A stretch of 64,000 bases of DNA. Origin: a virus. Location of the stretch: positions 1-64,000 of the IMG/VR virus record IMGVR_UViG_3300042691_027621. One strand, given 5' to 3'. The position numbers and the translations under genes are program-made. Positions 54,501 to 60,704 of the stretch are shown here, one piece after another (positions within the stretch are counted from its first letter, which is position 1; each line of letters starts with the position of its first letter). Below the pieces are notes generated by a model that had not been told where the DNA came from, ran no database searches, and saw nothing but the letters and a program-made list of their open reading frames with translations.

Positions 54501-57133
54501 CTGGTATAGATTTGCCTTTGTTGATTGATGGCATAGACTATCCTGGTGTACAAGTTTATGGTAAAGAGTTTGTGTCTGGGGAGACCCTGGATGTTGAGTA
54601 CAGCAGCAGTTTTACTGACGTATATCTTGGCACACGAGTTACAGACATCAATGTTGATGGTGGCGAGTTCATTGGACTGTACGAAGGCCATGCACCTGAA
54701 GAACTAGTAAATGGCAGCGAGTTTGACACTGTTGATATCAAAGTGTTCACACGCCCGGGCAGTGATTGGTCTTTGCTTGACGGTGTTGCAGGAAATGACG
54801 GTCATGGATTTCAAATAGCTAGCCGTCGCTACACAGTGTCTGATGTGGGTAATGCTGTGTTTAACTGGGACGGTATTGAAGAACATCCTGTTTATCTTGA
54901 TGTTGCAAACATTACTACTGGCGTAAATCTGGATCTCAGTACAGACTATACAGTTGATTGGGTAGCAAAAACTGTTACAGTTACTGGTAATATCAGTGTC
55001 AACGATTCTATATCAATCACAGCTTATGAAGTTGGCGGTGGTAGTCAGCTATATCGAGCCAATGCCATAGGTGATAACGAAGATTTCTTAATAGTACCTG
55101 TAGCAGCTAACGAAATTTACGATGTTGTGCTATTTGTCAACGGCGTGTTGACTCAGGTCAACACATGGGAAGCTTACTACCCAGCTGACGTTTGGAATCA
55201 ACTCACAGCCTACAACAGATTAGATGTAGTCTATACCACAGGTCCTAGCTATTACCGTGCTATTCAAAATGTTCCTGCTGGTATTGCAATCACCAACACT
55301 GATTATTGGCAGTCTTTTGTGCCTGGGCAGTTAAGCAAGGTCAACTTGTCTACTGCTTACACCGCCAGCGACTATTTGACTTTTGTTGTACTAGGCATCA
55401 CTACACCAATTCAATATTCCTGGAGCACTCCACAAACTGAATATTTTACAGTTGATGCAGCAATCAATGCGGCTCGCACTGTAAATCTTTCCAACAACAC
55501 TGGCGGCACCAATCCTTGCAACGCCATTGTTGAGATCAATGGCTTACGCCTGCGTCCTTCGGAAGGCGCAGAATACATTGGAGACAACACTACCACAGGA
55601 TTTGCTTTGCCAACCCGAGGTGGATATTCCCAAGGTATTGTTAATGCACTAACTGATGTGACGGTGTATGTTAACAATGTGCTGCAACAGCAAAACACTG
55701 GCGCAGGCGGAGCTTATGTAGTAACTCCCTGGAACAGCGTCAGTAATGACCGTGAAGTAGTGTTTGCAGTACCTCCGGCAGTTGGTGATCGTATATTGAT
55801 TGCTGTAAGTACAGTAGCTGAATACCTTATTGTGAACTCACAACTACAACTAGTTACTGCACCCACAATTGGCGCAACTATTGCAGTGACCACTTATAAC
55901 GACACAAGTCAACAAAATATTCTTACCTTGGTATTCCAGGGTCCATTGAATACTGGTATCACTGTAACTGAAAGCTATGACAGCACTACTTTTGATGCTG
56001 GCAGCACAACCGGTGCTCCAGGATCTTATGATTATTCTGCTGGTGCAATAATTCCAGACAACAATCTTGATCTTCAGCGATTGGGAGTACAAGCTGGTCG
56101 TTTGTGGGTCACACTCAACGGCTATAGACTGTTTGACGGTGTAGATTACACTGTACAGGGCCAGTATCTCATACTGGCATCTGGACCAATGGCCAGTTCT
56201 GATATTGTTGTGATAACTGAGTTCACAGAAAGCGTGGTGCCTGAGGCATTGGCTTTCCGTATTTTCCAAGACATGCGCGGAGTGCAGGCAACCTATCGCA
56301 TGACTACCGCAACAACCACATTCTTAACAGCCAATGTCACTGCCAGTGCTGATATCATTTATGTTAATAATGCCAGTGCGCTGACCGAACCAGATTTGCC
56401 CAACGGAATTTTTGGTGTGTGCATGATAGAAGGCGAACGTATTATGTATCGCAACAGAAATACAGCATTGAACACCATCAGTGGACTCATGCGTGGCACA
56501 GCAGGAACTGCTACAACTGGCCACAGTGCTGGTACTGTGGTCTATAACATGGGACGCGGCAATTTGATGTATGAAGAATACCAAGATCGTATTGTAAAAG
56601 ATACATCGTTGGGCGACGGTTCTACTACTATTTTCTATGCACCCAACATCAATGCTGTGCCAGAATATCCACGTGACAGCAGTACTGCTTATATTGATCA
56701 CAGCATTGAAGTGTATGTAGGCGGAATTAGACAGTATCCTATCACTGAGCTTGAAACCCCAAGTCAGTATAGATACACTGTGTCTATGATAGAGCCATTG
56801 AGCATTGAGTTTATCACTGACAATGATCCAGTTAGTCCGCTGCTGGCACCAGCTGCTGGTGAAGAAGTTTCAATAACTCAACGAGTAAGCAAGAGCTGGT
56901 ACGATCTTGGAACTATTTCTCCAGTCACCAGCATCGTGGTTGGAAACAGCTACTTTATCTGGGCTCTAGGAAATACCAACTGGATTGCACTGGGCGCTGA
57001 AGACGCTAGAGAAGGTGCGTTGTTTACAGCTACCGCAGCAGGAACGGGAACAGGACAAGTGCGTACTGCCAGCGATGGTATAGCTCTGCAGGAAACTGAC
57101 ACTCAGGCTGCAAGGTTCCTGCGTGGTTTATAA
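42515..57133 (+). CDS. 7: Giant baseplate wedge protein in the gp7 position (4872 residues)
   Basis: 14.6 kb uninterrupted; T4 gp7 is 1032 residues. The N-terminus MSRIRSVDFLPEIFQTDVNKQFFAATLDQL with NFSQYFWLPNGPD near 150 is a type I associate with giant wedge proteins of environmental T4-like phages; the name gp7 rests on position after gp6. Residues ~1090-1900 include HYESICENLLDLTGSINGANNTRD, EFSWNYSNATNKLNGENLLGAWRGIYRYFYDTQDPSRTPWEMLGF and RYRLDANGIEVYGDG, wedge-like sequence. From ~2309 to ~3140 seven FG-GAP-like repeats indicate a beta-propeller. Residues ~3990-4700 contain several 'VYVNGVLQ..DY' type beta modules. The end holds the VVGNSYFIWALGNTNW module seen in the gene at 5881-6633. 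It probably links wedge and fibers. Confidence 0.85.
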   Translation: MSRIRSVDFLPEIFQTDVNKQFFAATLDQLIQEPQFKKTQGFIGRTVGPGVNPNDRYVIEPNRVRADYQLEAGVISLEPGTGKIQDAITYPGLLDSIAYQTGSPGLTSGIISTEGGDSIRPDRLFESQYYTWDPFINWDTFINFSQYFWLPNGPDAVTVAASTVPATNNFTVTRSNDYYNFSGVQGNDPTIDLVRGGSYTFQVAQNQKQTINYGVGNNGTSAYIINLAANPTVSLVRGNTYTFTLSLTGDYPFYIKTSPTTGLTNIYSDGVTNNGAVTGVITFVVPQNAPDVLYYAAANQSNMRGQFNVIDASSGTGSGFWIQTAPGVSGRIPATPNISSRDVLGVTNNGEDLGTITFNVPTKTAQQFYYGLPNVGGGTSPYNVDLITDLKFNQIDGIKVTDFLATYGGIDGITELNGRTLVFDQPIVDVDQGGWYSTSMFDPLSAGSTNNGLPGSFDSLPYALQTTVPVNERYSVWQINYVDNDGYVTIQLVSTQLIGNLEKFNILYGTTYASTSWYKNDAGFLRQIPLLSAIQDTLYYQDGTNPEIFGRIRLIEQPLASTLFIEEILGKKTYTSPNGITFTNGLKIILRGEVVPASYADKEYYVSGVGTAIELLLVSNFVVPETYVVDANDSTAAVEPAELDYLTINRASKDLNAWTRSNRWFHIDVINATAEYNSTTADIDNSYRAKRPIIEFRPGLRLFDMGTEGKQPVDIIDFEETDAFSNIQGATAYSVDGYNLVNGSRVIFAADEDADVRNKIWVVNFVDPDSIPPLIAQPIINLTLATDGIVLFNQCTVCTEGTTLKGLTFWYDGVDWIRAQQKQGVQQSPLYDVYDANGVSFGNRAVYPSSTFVGSKLFSYAVGDTGILDPILQFPLQYLNLNNVGDIVFENNLYKDTFLYVRDNVSVTEPISAGFVQEFLTRTTSVRDIGWKVAATDTQIRQQFKFTYTGESLKLDIKVESTVAPLQNPVPPVKVYVGSEFKDPDTYTVVTTDNTTTITLDETYFVGDIIEVLALSNQSSAVAFYQVPINLEKNPLNGNSASFTLGTIRTHYESICENLLDLTGSINGANNTRDLGDIGPYGLIILQQSAPLTLAGYFNRSKEYNIFASLQYNSREYTKFKNLLMKEVTQLEINFQTTAELLTEAMANITAGRVETNPFYWSDMLPSSSVFTQTVYTVSLITTNVFDTVQVYNYTSANYLGLLVYKNNQLLIRGIDYVVATDGPRITITTTLAVGDKITVQEFPATYGNFVPNTPTKLGLYPAWKPGIVTVDTTTGTAQVIVGHDGSQTPVFGDVRDDVLLEFEKRIYNNLKVDGNPVPLSVYDVLPGQFRDTGYSFSEINQILAQDFLSYVGWNKLDYNNQNYIASNEFSWNYSNATNKLNGENLLGAWRGIYRYFYDTQDPSRTPWEMLGFTIEPTWWISTYGPAPYTNTNLVLWDDLEAGLIRDPAGSYFLPQYVRPGLTDVIPVDSEGNLLSPFDCVVQDYDDQQWQRSWVAGDGGPVEASWWNSSSYPFAVMRLLALTRPAKFYSLFADRDLYKFNDAFSQYLYNQRYRLDANGIEVYGDGVSKASYINWIVDYNQQLGLNSTKRLQDDLANLDVRLCYRMASFSDKQYIKLYTEKSSPNSLNSTLQIPDESYDLLLYKNQPVERLIYSSVVVQIVEGGYAVYGYSTSQPYFNIAVSQGIGRLRPITVGDVTVRVPTQYTNSVAQVPYGFVFTNPTSVCDFLLSYGKLLKDQGLTFDDRANGFILDWDQMAQEFLYWTQQGWENDSLINLNPLAGKLIITKPGLVADSIVTQTSENILLNQNKRELNTRNLNIVRLGNTLSLEPLTDESLSFADFRFTNFEHMIVLNNRSVFGDLIYEPVTGARQSRLDLVAFNSTQWNGVVDAQGFILNQDNVEEWTGFKKYTKGQIVKYKDQFWSAQTIVNPKSNFDFNDWVKSDYEQIEQGLLPNIANKSNQLQQTYSVNSANLEQDQDLLSYGLIGFRPRQYMAALNLDDVSQVNIYQQFLKTKGTILSAELLSRANLGKEAADYNIYENWAVQRAVYGANANRSFVELRLNRALLSSNPSLVQVIEPQQVSQADQQILLSDVWKQSYKLTGTNFLPTTEETITDTALPSAGYVNLNDVDITAFSLTDDSSAIEAALGAVKVGSDLWVAKVNTYDWDVFRCVQVPGYIDHVCDNLDGTSIARFTKAHGLVPSDQLIIREFDPLVDGVYTVLETPDINSVVIAYTFVGSQSVIEGVGIGFSLQSERVAQASDIINLPYANDITTGNKVWVDNNGNGRWAVLEKQNPFSDITELAPQLLDATEEYGVAVAQAKNRLAALVGSPRYGFNVGAEKGGVYVYVKNYGDQYIPVSPLDQGDAVLTLDVTGALGYGNAVDFGNQTWAIAGASKSLGPAGQADVGYAAIIYRDPTLGEPGVNPYAQWQLIVPEDLDTLGEFGHSVTVSTDERWAYVGAPGANKVYAYGRVDWEDQFVQALGNGTTKTYQIGNVIQINANTQLTVTLDDTVQFLTTDYTVAADFNSVTFTTAPAAGVVVKIQRINRLNVDGGTYFNVTQSSTTGGGSGATFTIERIRGQVGQLPGAPTIKGRVGLVAGGIGYAAGNTVRFAPSKFGGTGTSPSNDIVLTITGVNATTGAIEAYTIAYSAPITNTFSLNEYFFTATNIYSFSVYVDGVLQRPQIDYTFGEDSTYDLTLTSSSSGYNVYGTVIEVQAQSYFDYVYTLTVAGLDAGARFGHSVATSTDGRQVLVGTPDRTVSGKVEAGSVYVFDRNVQRFIYGTDPSSVAFTVLGTVTEPVSVIVNNQFLVNEANDVLNGTNTFTVAGNLVTVNTDLAVGDTVEIETNQFRLMQAITQNTVAEFSNFGQAVDLCAYNCSLYVGAPQDSTATWKAGAVQRSVNQSRSYGTITATVANPSITVGDTLRVNNIDVAVPSAGTLTSFASAINADVPNVIATVNNGLLTLKVKNAAAASPTDLLQVAPGSVGTAFNAFGFQTFTYSQTLYSPYPTEFAQFGYSVSVDETAVNLVVGSPQGTLWVLTIWDDGLVDWDGNSTTFFSTVEQSGSVYTYDYLPAANESAANTGKFVFGIQIIDSNVRPLDGYGTSVSYVDGVLMLGAPGSDAVASDSTAADYGRVFVSQNPNRIPAWTTLRQQQPVVDIGLINGVFTYDRITSARTEQFDFFDPLQGKILGAARQNIDYIGAVDPAQYDNGPTNNNGTTWFAEHVGEIWWDIGTVRFIDPNQDDIVYASRRWGQLFPGSTVDIYQWVESTVPPASYSGPGVPLNINSFSFSARLSTDGVVNTYYYFWVRGITTVATNKGKTLSATTVSRYIENPKSSGIPYIAPINASTIALYNAANIIEAQDTIINIEYDREYTTNNVHVEYELIAQDKSDGFLSDGLYRKLQDSFCGVDTAGNLVPDPNLNAAERYGVQFRPRQSMFVDRFEALKNYLQRANAVLAMYTISESRSFNLLNSSDPEPDSTTPGQTEPNWNMRVANLEILSFQNIYAVPIGYRYLVASDSSNNGLWTIYQVQYVQNGLFDARELVLIKVQNYDTKRYWSYIDWYLPGYNPSTKVTAEVPNFSTLDTLSVPVGTSVRVTANAQGKFEIYLRSLTGWDRVALEDGTIAFSAELWDYALGRFGFDVEVFDAQYFDQEPVIETRKIIQAINQELFIDDLLLERNRSLTLMFNYVLSEFAAPEWLVKTSLIDVDHRIRNLEPFQNYRQDNQEFVLDYIQEVKPYHVQIREFNLLYNGQDQYGGDVTDFDVPAYYNTSLPIPQYTSPILNISDTTDPRYQSPYLLSTPEPDNTLSDADPGALIWQTWPYTQWYGNYLLNLQRIEIVDAGSGYTDVPTVIITGDADVPATAEAFLTSFGSIAFITITDPGSGYFATPVITFDGGNGTGARAYPIMGNDLVRSFKTVIKYDRCSYQTQVLTWDPSGTYEDGTLVRFTDRVWRASSLDSTAVVGPTFNLEDWTLVPASELGGIDRTAGYYVPGVNEPGIDLPLLIDGIDYPGVQVYGKEFVSGETLDVEYSSSFTDVYLGTRVTDINVDGGEFIGLYEGHAPEELVNGSEFDTVDIKVFTRPGSDWSLLDGVAGNDGHGFQIASRRYTVSDVGNAVFNWDGIEEHPVYLDVANITTGVNLDLSTDYTVDWVAKTVTVTGNISVNDSISITAYEVGGGSQLYRANAIGDNEDFLIVPVAANEIYDVVLFVNGVLTQVNTWEAYYPADVWNQLTAYNRLDVVYTTGPSYYRAIQNVPAGIAITNTDYWQSFVPGQLSKVNLSTAYTASDYLTFVVLGITTPIQYSWSTPQTEYFTVDAAINAARTVNLSNNTGGTNPCNAIVEINGLRLRPSEGAEYIGDNTTTGFALPTRGGYSQGIVNALTDVTVYVNNVLQQQNTGAGGAYVVTPWNSVSNDREVVFAVPPAVGDRILIAVSTVAEYLIVNSQLQLVTAPTIGATIAVTTYNDTSQQNILTLVFQGPLNTGITVTESYDSTTFDAGSTTGAPGSYDYSAGAIIPDNNLDLQRLGVQAGRLWVTLNGYRLFDGVDYTVQGQYLILASGPMASSDIVVITEFTESVVPEALAFRIFQDMRGVQATYRMTTATTTFLTANVTASADIIYVNNASALTEPDLPNGIFGVCMIEGERIMYRNRNTALNTISGLMRGTAGTATTGHSAGTVVYNMGRGNLMYEEYQDRIVKDTSLGDGSTTIFYAPNINAVPEYPRDSSTAYIDHSIEVYVGGIRQYPITELETPSQYRYTVSMIEPLSIEFITDNDPVSPLLAPAAGEEVSITQRVSKSWYDLGTISPVTSIVVGNSYFIWALGNTNWIALGAEDAREGALFTATAAGTGTGQVRTASDGIALQETDTQAARFLRGL
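49443..51930 (+). other. Seven FG-GAP-like repeats (predicted beta-propeller) within the giant wedge gene
   Basis: Repeat heads of the form (F/Y)Gxx(V)...(V)GxP occur at about 49450 (EYGVAVAQ), 49640 (GYGNAVDF), 49834 (EFGHSVTV), 50716 (RFGHSVAT), 51101 (NFGQAVDL), 51545 (QFGYSVSV) and 51808 (GYGTSVSY), each followed by an aromatic or aliphatic strand and GAP, GSP, GTP or GAS. Seven is the usual number of blades of integrin-type propellers. Gaps between repeats 3-4, 4-5 and 5-6 are larger and hold other beta modules. Confidence 0.65.
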
Positions 57134-57151
57134 CAAGGTAAATAAGTGATC

Positions 57152-57301
57152 ATGTCAAATACAGTACCAAACAAGCAACAACCACCAAAAATGCCGGCTG
57201 CACCGCGCCGGCCCAACGAGCACGGTACAATCAGCGTACAGGGTTATTTTAGAGTGTTTGATCCAAAAACACAAAAAACCATTGTGGAGGGTCGCTCATG
57301 A
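57152..57301 (+). CDS. Small protein related to the N-terminus of the next gene
   Basis: 49 residues, MSNTVPNKQQPPKMPAAPRR then GTISVQGYFRVFDPKTQKTIVEGRS. The second half resembles residues 6-32 of the following gene (AKIEGFVKIHNPETGEVFVDKK), so the two share a small beta motif. The stop overlaps the next ATG (ATGA), and it fits the gap after the giant wedge gene, so it is very likely a real gene. AAGG lies 11 bases upstream and coincides with a GGTAAATA sequence. Small proteins of this sort occur at this place in T4-like environmental phages. Function unknown, probably virion-associated. Confidence 0.7.
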   Translation: MSNTVPNKQQPPKMPAAPRRPNEHGTISVQGYFRVFDPKTQKTIVEGRS

Positions 57302-57903
57302 TAGTTCCTGGATTGGCCAAAATTGAAGGTTTTGTAAAAATTCACAACCCAGAAACCGGCGAAGTTTTTGTTGACAAGAAAAATGCTATTCACTACGAAA
57401 ATATTAGTATCAGCATGGCACAAACACTGAGTGATCGCAACACCGGCTACATCTATGCTATGGCGTTTGGCAACGGTGGTAGCTCGGTAGATCCCACTGG
57501 TGTTATTACATACTTGCCGCCTAACACAACTGGCCAAAACGCTGACTTGTATAATCAAACTTATATTAAAGTTGTCAACGATAATTCAGCAGCCGACACT
57601 GACCCTGAAAACAACAAAATGACTGTGATTCACACTCCAGGCACAGTGTATACAGACATTCTTGTTACTTGTTTGTTGGACTACGGGGAACCTCCTGAAC
57701 AGCAGGCATTTGACAATTCAACCAATTTCAATGGTGAATATGTTTTTGACGAGCTTGGACTCAAAGCCTGGAATGGCAGCGCAGACAATTTAAGATTGAT
57801 CACTCATGTGATTTTTCACCCTGTGCAAAAGAGCTTGAACCGTCAAATTCAAATTGACTATACCTTGCGTATTCAAACGCTCAGCAACATAAATGCTGTA
57901 TAA
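57298..57903 (+). CDS. Virion structural protein downstream of the giant wedge gene
   Basis: 201 residues: IEGFVKIHNPETGEVFVDKKNAIHYENISISMAQTLSDR, then YIYAMAFGNGGSSVDPTGVITYLPPNTTG and a C-terminal LNRQIQIDYTLRIQTL. This pattern is common to structural proteins following the wedge genes in T4-like environmental phages. It lies where T4 has gp8, but it is shorter (T4 gp8 is 334) and I see no convincing gp8 motif, so I do not use that symbol. GGAGGGTCGCTCATG gives a strong ribosome site. Its stop GTA-TAA is part of the late octamer at 57899. Confidence 0.75.
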   Translation: MIVPGLAKIEGFVKIHNPETGEVFVDKKNAIHYENISISMAQTLSDRNTGYIYAMAFGNGGSSVDPTGVITYLPPNTTGQNADLYNQTYIKVVNDNSAADTDPENNKMTVIHTPGTVYTDILVTCLLDYGEPPEQQAFDNSTNFNGEYVFDELGLKAWNGSADNLRLITHVIFHPVQKSLNRQIQIDYTLRIQTLSNINAV

Positions 57904-57906
57904 ATA
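57899..57906 (+). promoter_or_regulatory. T4-type late promoter TATAAATA overlapping a stop codon
   Basis: Exact octamer formed by GTA-TAA-ATA at the end of the preceding gene, 27 bases before the fiber ATG at 57934. An AGGAACAGG ribosome site lies between. Confidence 0.75.
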
Positions 57907-57933
57907 TGATATAATTAGGAACAGGTAACTGAC

Positions 57934-59670
57934 ATGGCTTATGTAATCAACCTTACCGATGGTGCTACTTTTGCTACCATTGCAGATGGTACTATCAATA
58001 CTTCTAGCTCAATGACGCTGGTAGGTAAAAACTACGCCGGCTACGGTGAGTTCTTAGACGAAAACTTTATTCACTTGTTGGAAAACGGTTCTAACACCAC
58101 TGCACCCCCAGCACCGTTGACTGGTCAGCTTTGGTGGGACAAAACCAATAACTTGCTGAAAGTTTACAACGGCTCAACATTCAAAACTATTTCAGCAGCT
58201 ACAGCCAGTGCCAGTGCACCTGCATCTAATGTCACAGGAGATTTGTGGTACGACACGGTTAACCAGCAACTTAAGGTGTGGACTGGTTCTGCTTTCTTAG
58301 TAGTTGGTCCGGCCTTCTCTAGTGCTACAGGCACAGCTGGCGCTATTCCTGAAACTATTAACGATTCAGGCGGCAGCCCGCACTTTGTTACCACTTTGTA
58401 CGTAAACAACAGCAGACAGGCTATTGTCAGTTTAGACTCGGCTTTTACACCTGCGTCGCCAATTAACACCAACTTCCCAACTATCTATCCAGGTATAACC
58501 GTGACCAAGAACGCCAGCAGTGTTCTCAGCGGAAACGTGGTCAACACTGGTAACCTTACTTTAGGCGCAGGCGGCGCAACCACTGTTACTGTAACTAGCA
58601 CAGGCGGCAACATTTCTGGCTATGTTAGTGCTAGTGGAAACGTTACAGGTGGCAATTTAATCACAGCTGGCCTGGCCACAGTGTCTGGCAACGTTACAGG
58701 TGGCAATTTCTTAACCAGCGGCATTGTCAGTGCCACAGGCAACATCACCGCCGGCAACGTTGCAGCAACCAATTACACTGGTACCGTAGTTAGCGTGACT
58801 GGCAACGTCACCGGCGGTAATGTACTAACAGGTGGAATTTTGAGTGCTAGTGGTAACATCACTGGTGGCAATATTGCTGCTACATTGCACACTGGTACCG
58901 CAGTTAGTGTTACAGGAAACGTCACTGGTGGTAATTTGATTACTAGTGGTCTAGTGACTGTGACTGGTAATATCAACAGTTCAGCTAACATTGCAGGTAG
59001 TTACTTCTTGGGCAACGGTGCATTACTAACTGGTATCAGTGCAGCGGTTAGTGTTCAAAAGATCTCTGCTGGCACAACCGAAGTTAACATTCCTAGCTCA
59101 GGTGGATCAATTTTTGCCAACGTAGCAGGAACTTCCAACGTCATGGTTGTTTCTAGTTCAGGCGCTACCTTCAGCGGCATTACTGTGCCCAGCATTGGTA
59201 AAAGCGGTTCAAATGCTGTGGGCAACATTGGATCTAGCTCAAACTATTTTAACCAGGTATTTGCCACAGCAACTACAGCACTGTACGCTGACGTTGCAGA
59301 ACGATTTGAAGCTGACGAAGTCATGGAACCAGGTACAGTGGTCGAACTTGGTGGCGAAAAAGAAATTACCAAATCTCGTGCAGAACTCAGCGACTTAGTG
59401 TTTGGTGTGATAAGTACAAAGCCCGCATTTACTATGAACGGTGGAGCAGGCGAAAACGATACTCATCCTCCTGTGGCAATGACTGGTCGCGTTCCAGTTA
59501 AAGTTTCAGGTATAATACACAAAGGCGATCGATTAGTTTCAGCAGGAGATGGGTTGGCCCGTGCAGCTCGCCCAGGCGAAGCAACATCATTTAATGTGAT
59601 CGGGCGTGCATTGACATCCAAGCTGAGCACAGATATTGGTACCGTTGAAGCAATTGTGAGTATCAAATAA
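57934..59670 (+). CDS. Tail fiber-like protein with conserved N-terminus and shared C-terminal domain
   Basis: 578 residues. N-terminal ~125 residues (VINLTDGATFATIADGTIN, GKNYAGYGEFLDENFIHLLENGSNTT, then two 'TGQLWWDKTNNLLKVYNGSTF'-like copies) form the attachment domain widespread in T4-like environmental phage fibers. Residues ~200-345 repeat 'VSVTGNVTGGNLITSG'. The last ~140 residues, from ALYADVAERFEADEVMEPGTVVELGG to VGTVEAIVSIK, are related to the end of the minus-strand fiber at 2370-5246. Likely a virion fiber; a direct late promoter and ribosome site precede it. Confidence 0.88.
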   Translation: MAYVINLTDGATFATIADGTINTSSSMTLVGKNYAGYGEFLDENFIHLLENGSNTTAPPAPLTGQLWWDKTNNLLKVYNGSTFKTISAATASASAPASNVTGDLWYDTVNQQLKVWTGSAFLVVGPAFSSATGTAGAIPETINDSGGSPHFVTTLYVNNSRQAIVSLDSAFTPASPINTNFPTIYPGITVTKNASSVLSGNVVNTGNLTLGAGGATTVTVTSTGGNISGYVSASGNVTGGNLITAGLATVSGNVTGGNFLTSGIVSATGNITAGNVAATNYTGTVVSVTGNVTGGNVLTGGILSASGNITGGNIAATLHTGTAVSVTGNVTGGNLITSGLVTVTGNINSSANIAGSYFLGNGALLTGISAAVSVQKISAGTTEVNIPSSGGSIFANVAGTSNVMVVSSSGATFSGITVPSIGKSGSNAVGNIGSSSNYFNQVFATATTALYADVAERFEADEVMEPGTVVELGGEKEITKSRAELSDLVFGVISTKPAFTMNGGAGENDTHPPVAMTGRVPVKVSGIIHKGDRLVSAGDGLARAARPGEATSFNVIGRALTSKLSTDIGTVEAIVSIK

Positions 59671-59683
59671 TTAGGACAAAAGC

Positions 59684-60649
59684 ATGACATACGTAAGCGG
59701 TGGTTTAATACAGGCCACAGACTATAATGGATTCGTAAGTACCAATGCCAATGCCAACGTCAACGACGTTTGGGGCACTGGATCGGGAGACAAAGGCTGG
59801 GGGCAAAGTGCGCTGGCCACTGTGAGTGCTACCAATACAATCACTGCTACTCAATGGGGTAGTTTGGTCAACACTCTTGCCAGCATGGGAAGCCAGACCA
59901 ACACCGCAATCACTGCAAGATCAGCACCCACCACTGGGCAAACCATTGGCATACTATCAGCTCTCAACACTGATCTAACCAACATAACCACTAACCGCGC
60001 ATTTGCAGCAGCCAACGGTAGTCAATTTACAGGATGGACTGGCACCAATTCTAAAACCGCTGCCACATCGGGCGCACCCTGGAGCATTACTTTTACCAAT
60101 ACAGTAACTTTTGCTAGTGCAAATGCTGCTCGCTGGTTTTTCAATGCTGGAGGTCGAATCAAACTAGACGTAAGCAAAACAGCCACAGGTGCCACAGGCG
60201 ATCCAGAATGGAACGATCTGGCCAATACCTTGTGTGGTGATATATTTTTCACCGGCATTGCTGCCAGCAAAACTATTGCTGGTGCTGCATACACTGGAAC
60301 TACCAAAGTTGGCGGTTCGGGTACGCCCAACACACTGAGCACTGCTACTGGTTTTTATGCTTTGACCCCTGGTGCAGCAGCCACTATTATCTATAAACAG
60401 TTTGCCGATACTGCTCCGTACACCGCAAACTTTATTCAACACAGTGTGGCGCTGAACGCCGCTTCGACTGTTTTAACATTTACTACACTTTGGTCAGCAT
60501 CAGACGGCGACCCAATTTCGGGCGGTACTGCAAGTACAGGAGCCACTCCCGGAACTGCACCTACTACTATTTGTACATATTTCCCGCCCTCAACAACATA
60601 TTTGAGCAACAGTTGGGGAACACCAGCTGTAGCTGCTACAACAGTTTAA
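59684..60649 (+). CDS. Virion structural protein, 'MTYVSGGLIQATDYN' type
   Basis: 321 residues, Thr/Ala/Ser-rich. Starts MTYVSGGLIQATDYNGFV and continues NVNDVWGTGSGDKGWGQ, a common N-terminus of small structural proteins in environmental phages. The middle has a beta domain (TFASANAARWFFNAGGRIKLDVSKT, EWNDLANTLCGDIFF) resembling conserved tail-adhesin modules, and a C-terminal VLTFTTLWSASDGDP part. It is preceded by TAGGA and ends just before a strong terminator, so it closes the plus tail operon. Probably a tail tip or baseplate-attached adhesin. Confidence 0.8.
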   Translation: MTYVSGGLIQATDYNGFVSTNANANVNDVWGTGSGDKGWGQSALATVSATNTITATQWGSLVNTLASMGSQTNTAITARSAPTTGQTIGILSALNTDLTNITTNRAFAAANGSQFTGWTGTNSKTAATSGAPWSITFTNTVTFASANAARWFFNAGGRIKLDVSKTATGATGDPEWNDLANTLCGDIFFTGIAASKTIAGAAYTGTTKVGGSGTPNTLSTATGFYALTPGAAATIIYKQFADTAPYTANFIQHSVALNAASTVLTFTTLWSASDGDPISGGTASTGATPGTAPTTICTYFPPSTTYLSNSWGTPAVAATTV

Positions 60650-60652
60650 TCA

Positions 60653-60690
60653 AAAGGGCCGCAAGGCCCTTTACTTTTCTCTTTTTTTCC
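60653..60690 (+). terminator. Rho-independent terminator closing the tail operon
   Basis: A perfect stem AAAGGGCC/GGCCCTTT (60653-60660 with 60665-60672) and GCAA loop, then a T-rich run. A TATACT at 60693-60698 just downstream could be the -10 of a promoter for the next genes. Confidence 0.88.
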
Positions 60691-60704
60691 TGTATACTAA
60701 CATC

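Noticed and set aside
57298-57903. Assignment as gp8
   Set aside because: Only position supports it; length and visible motifs do not.
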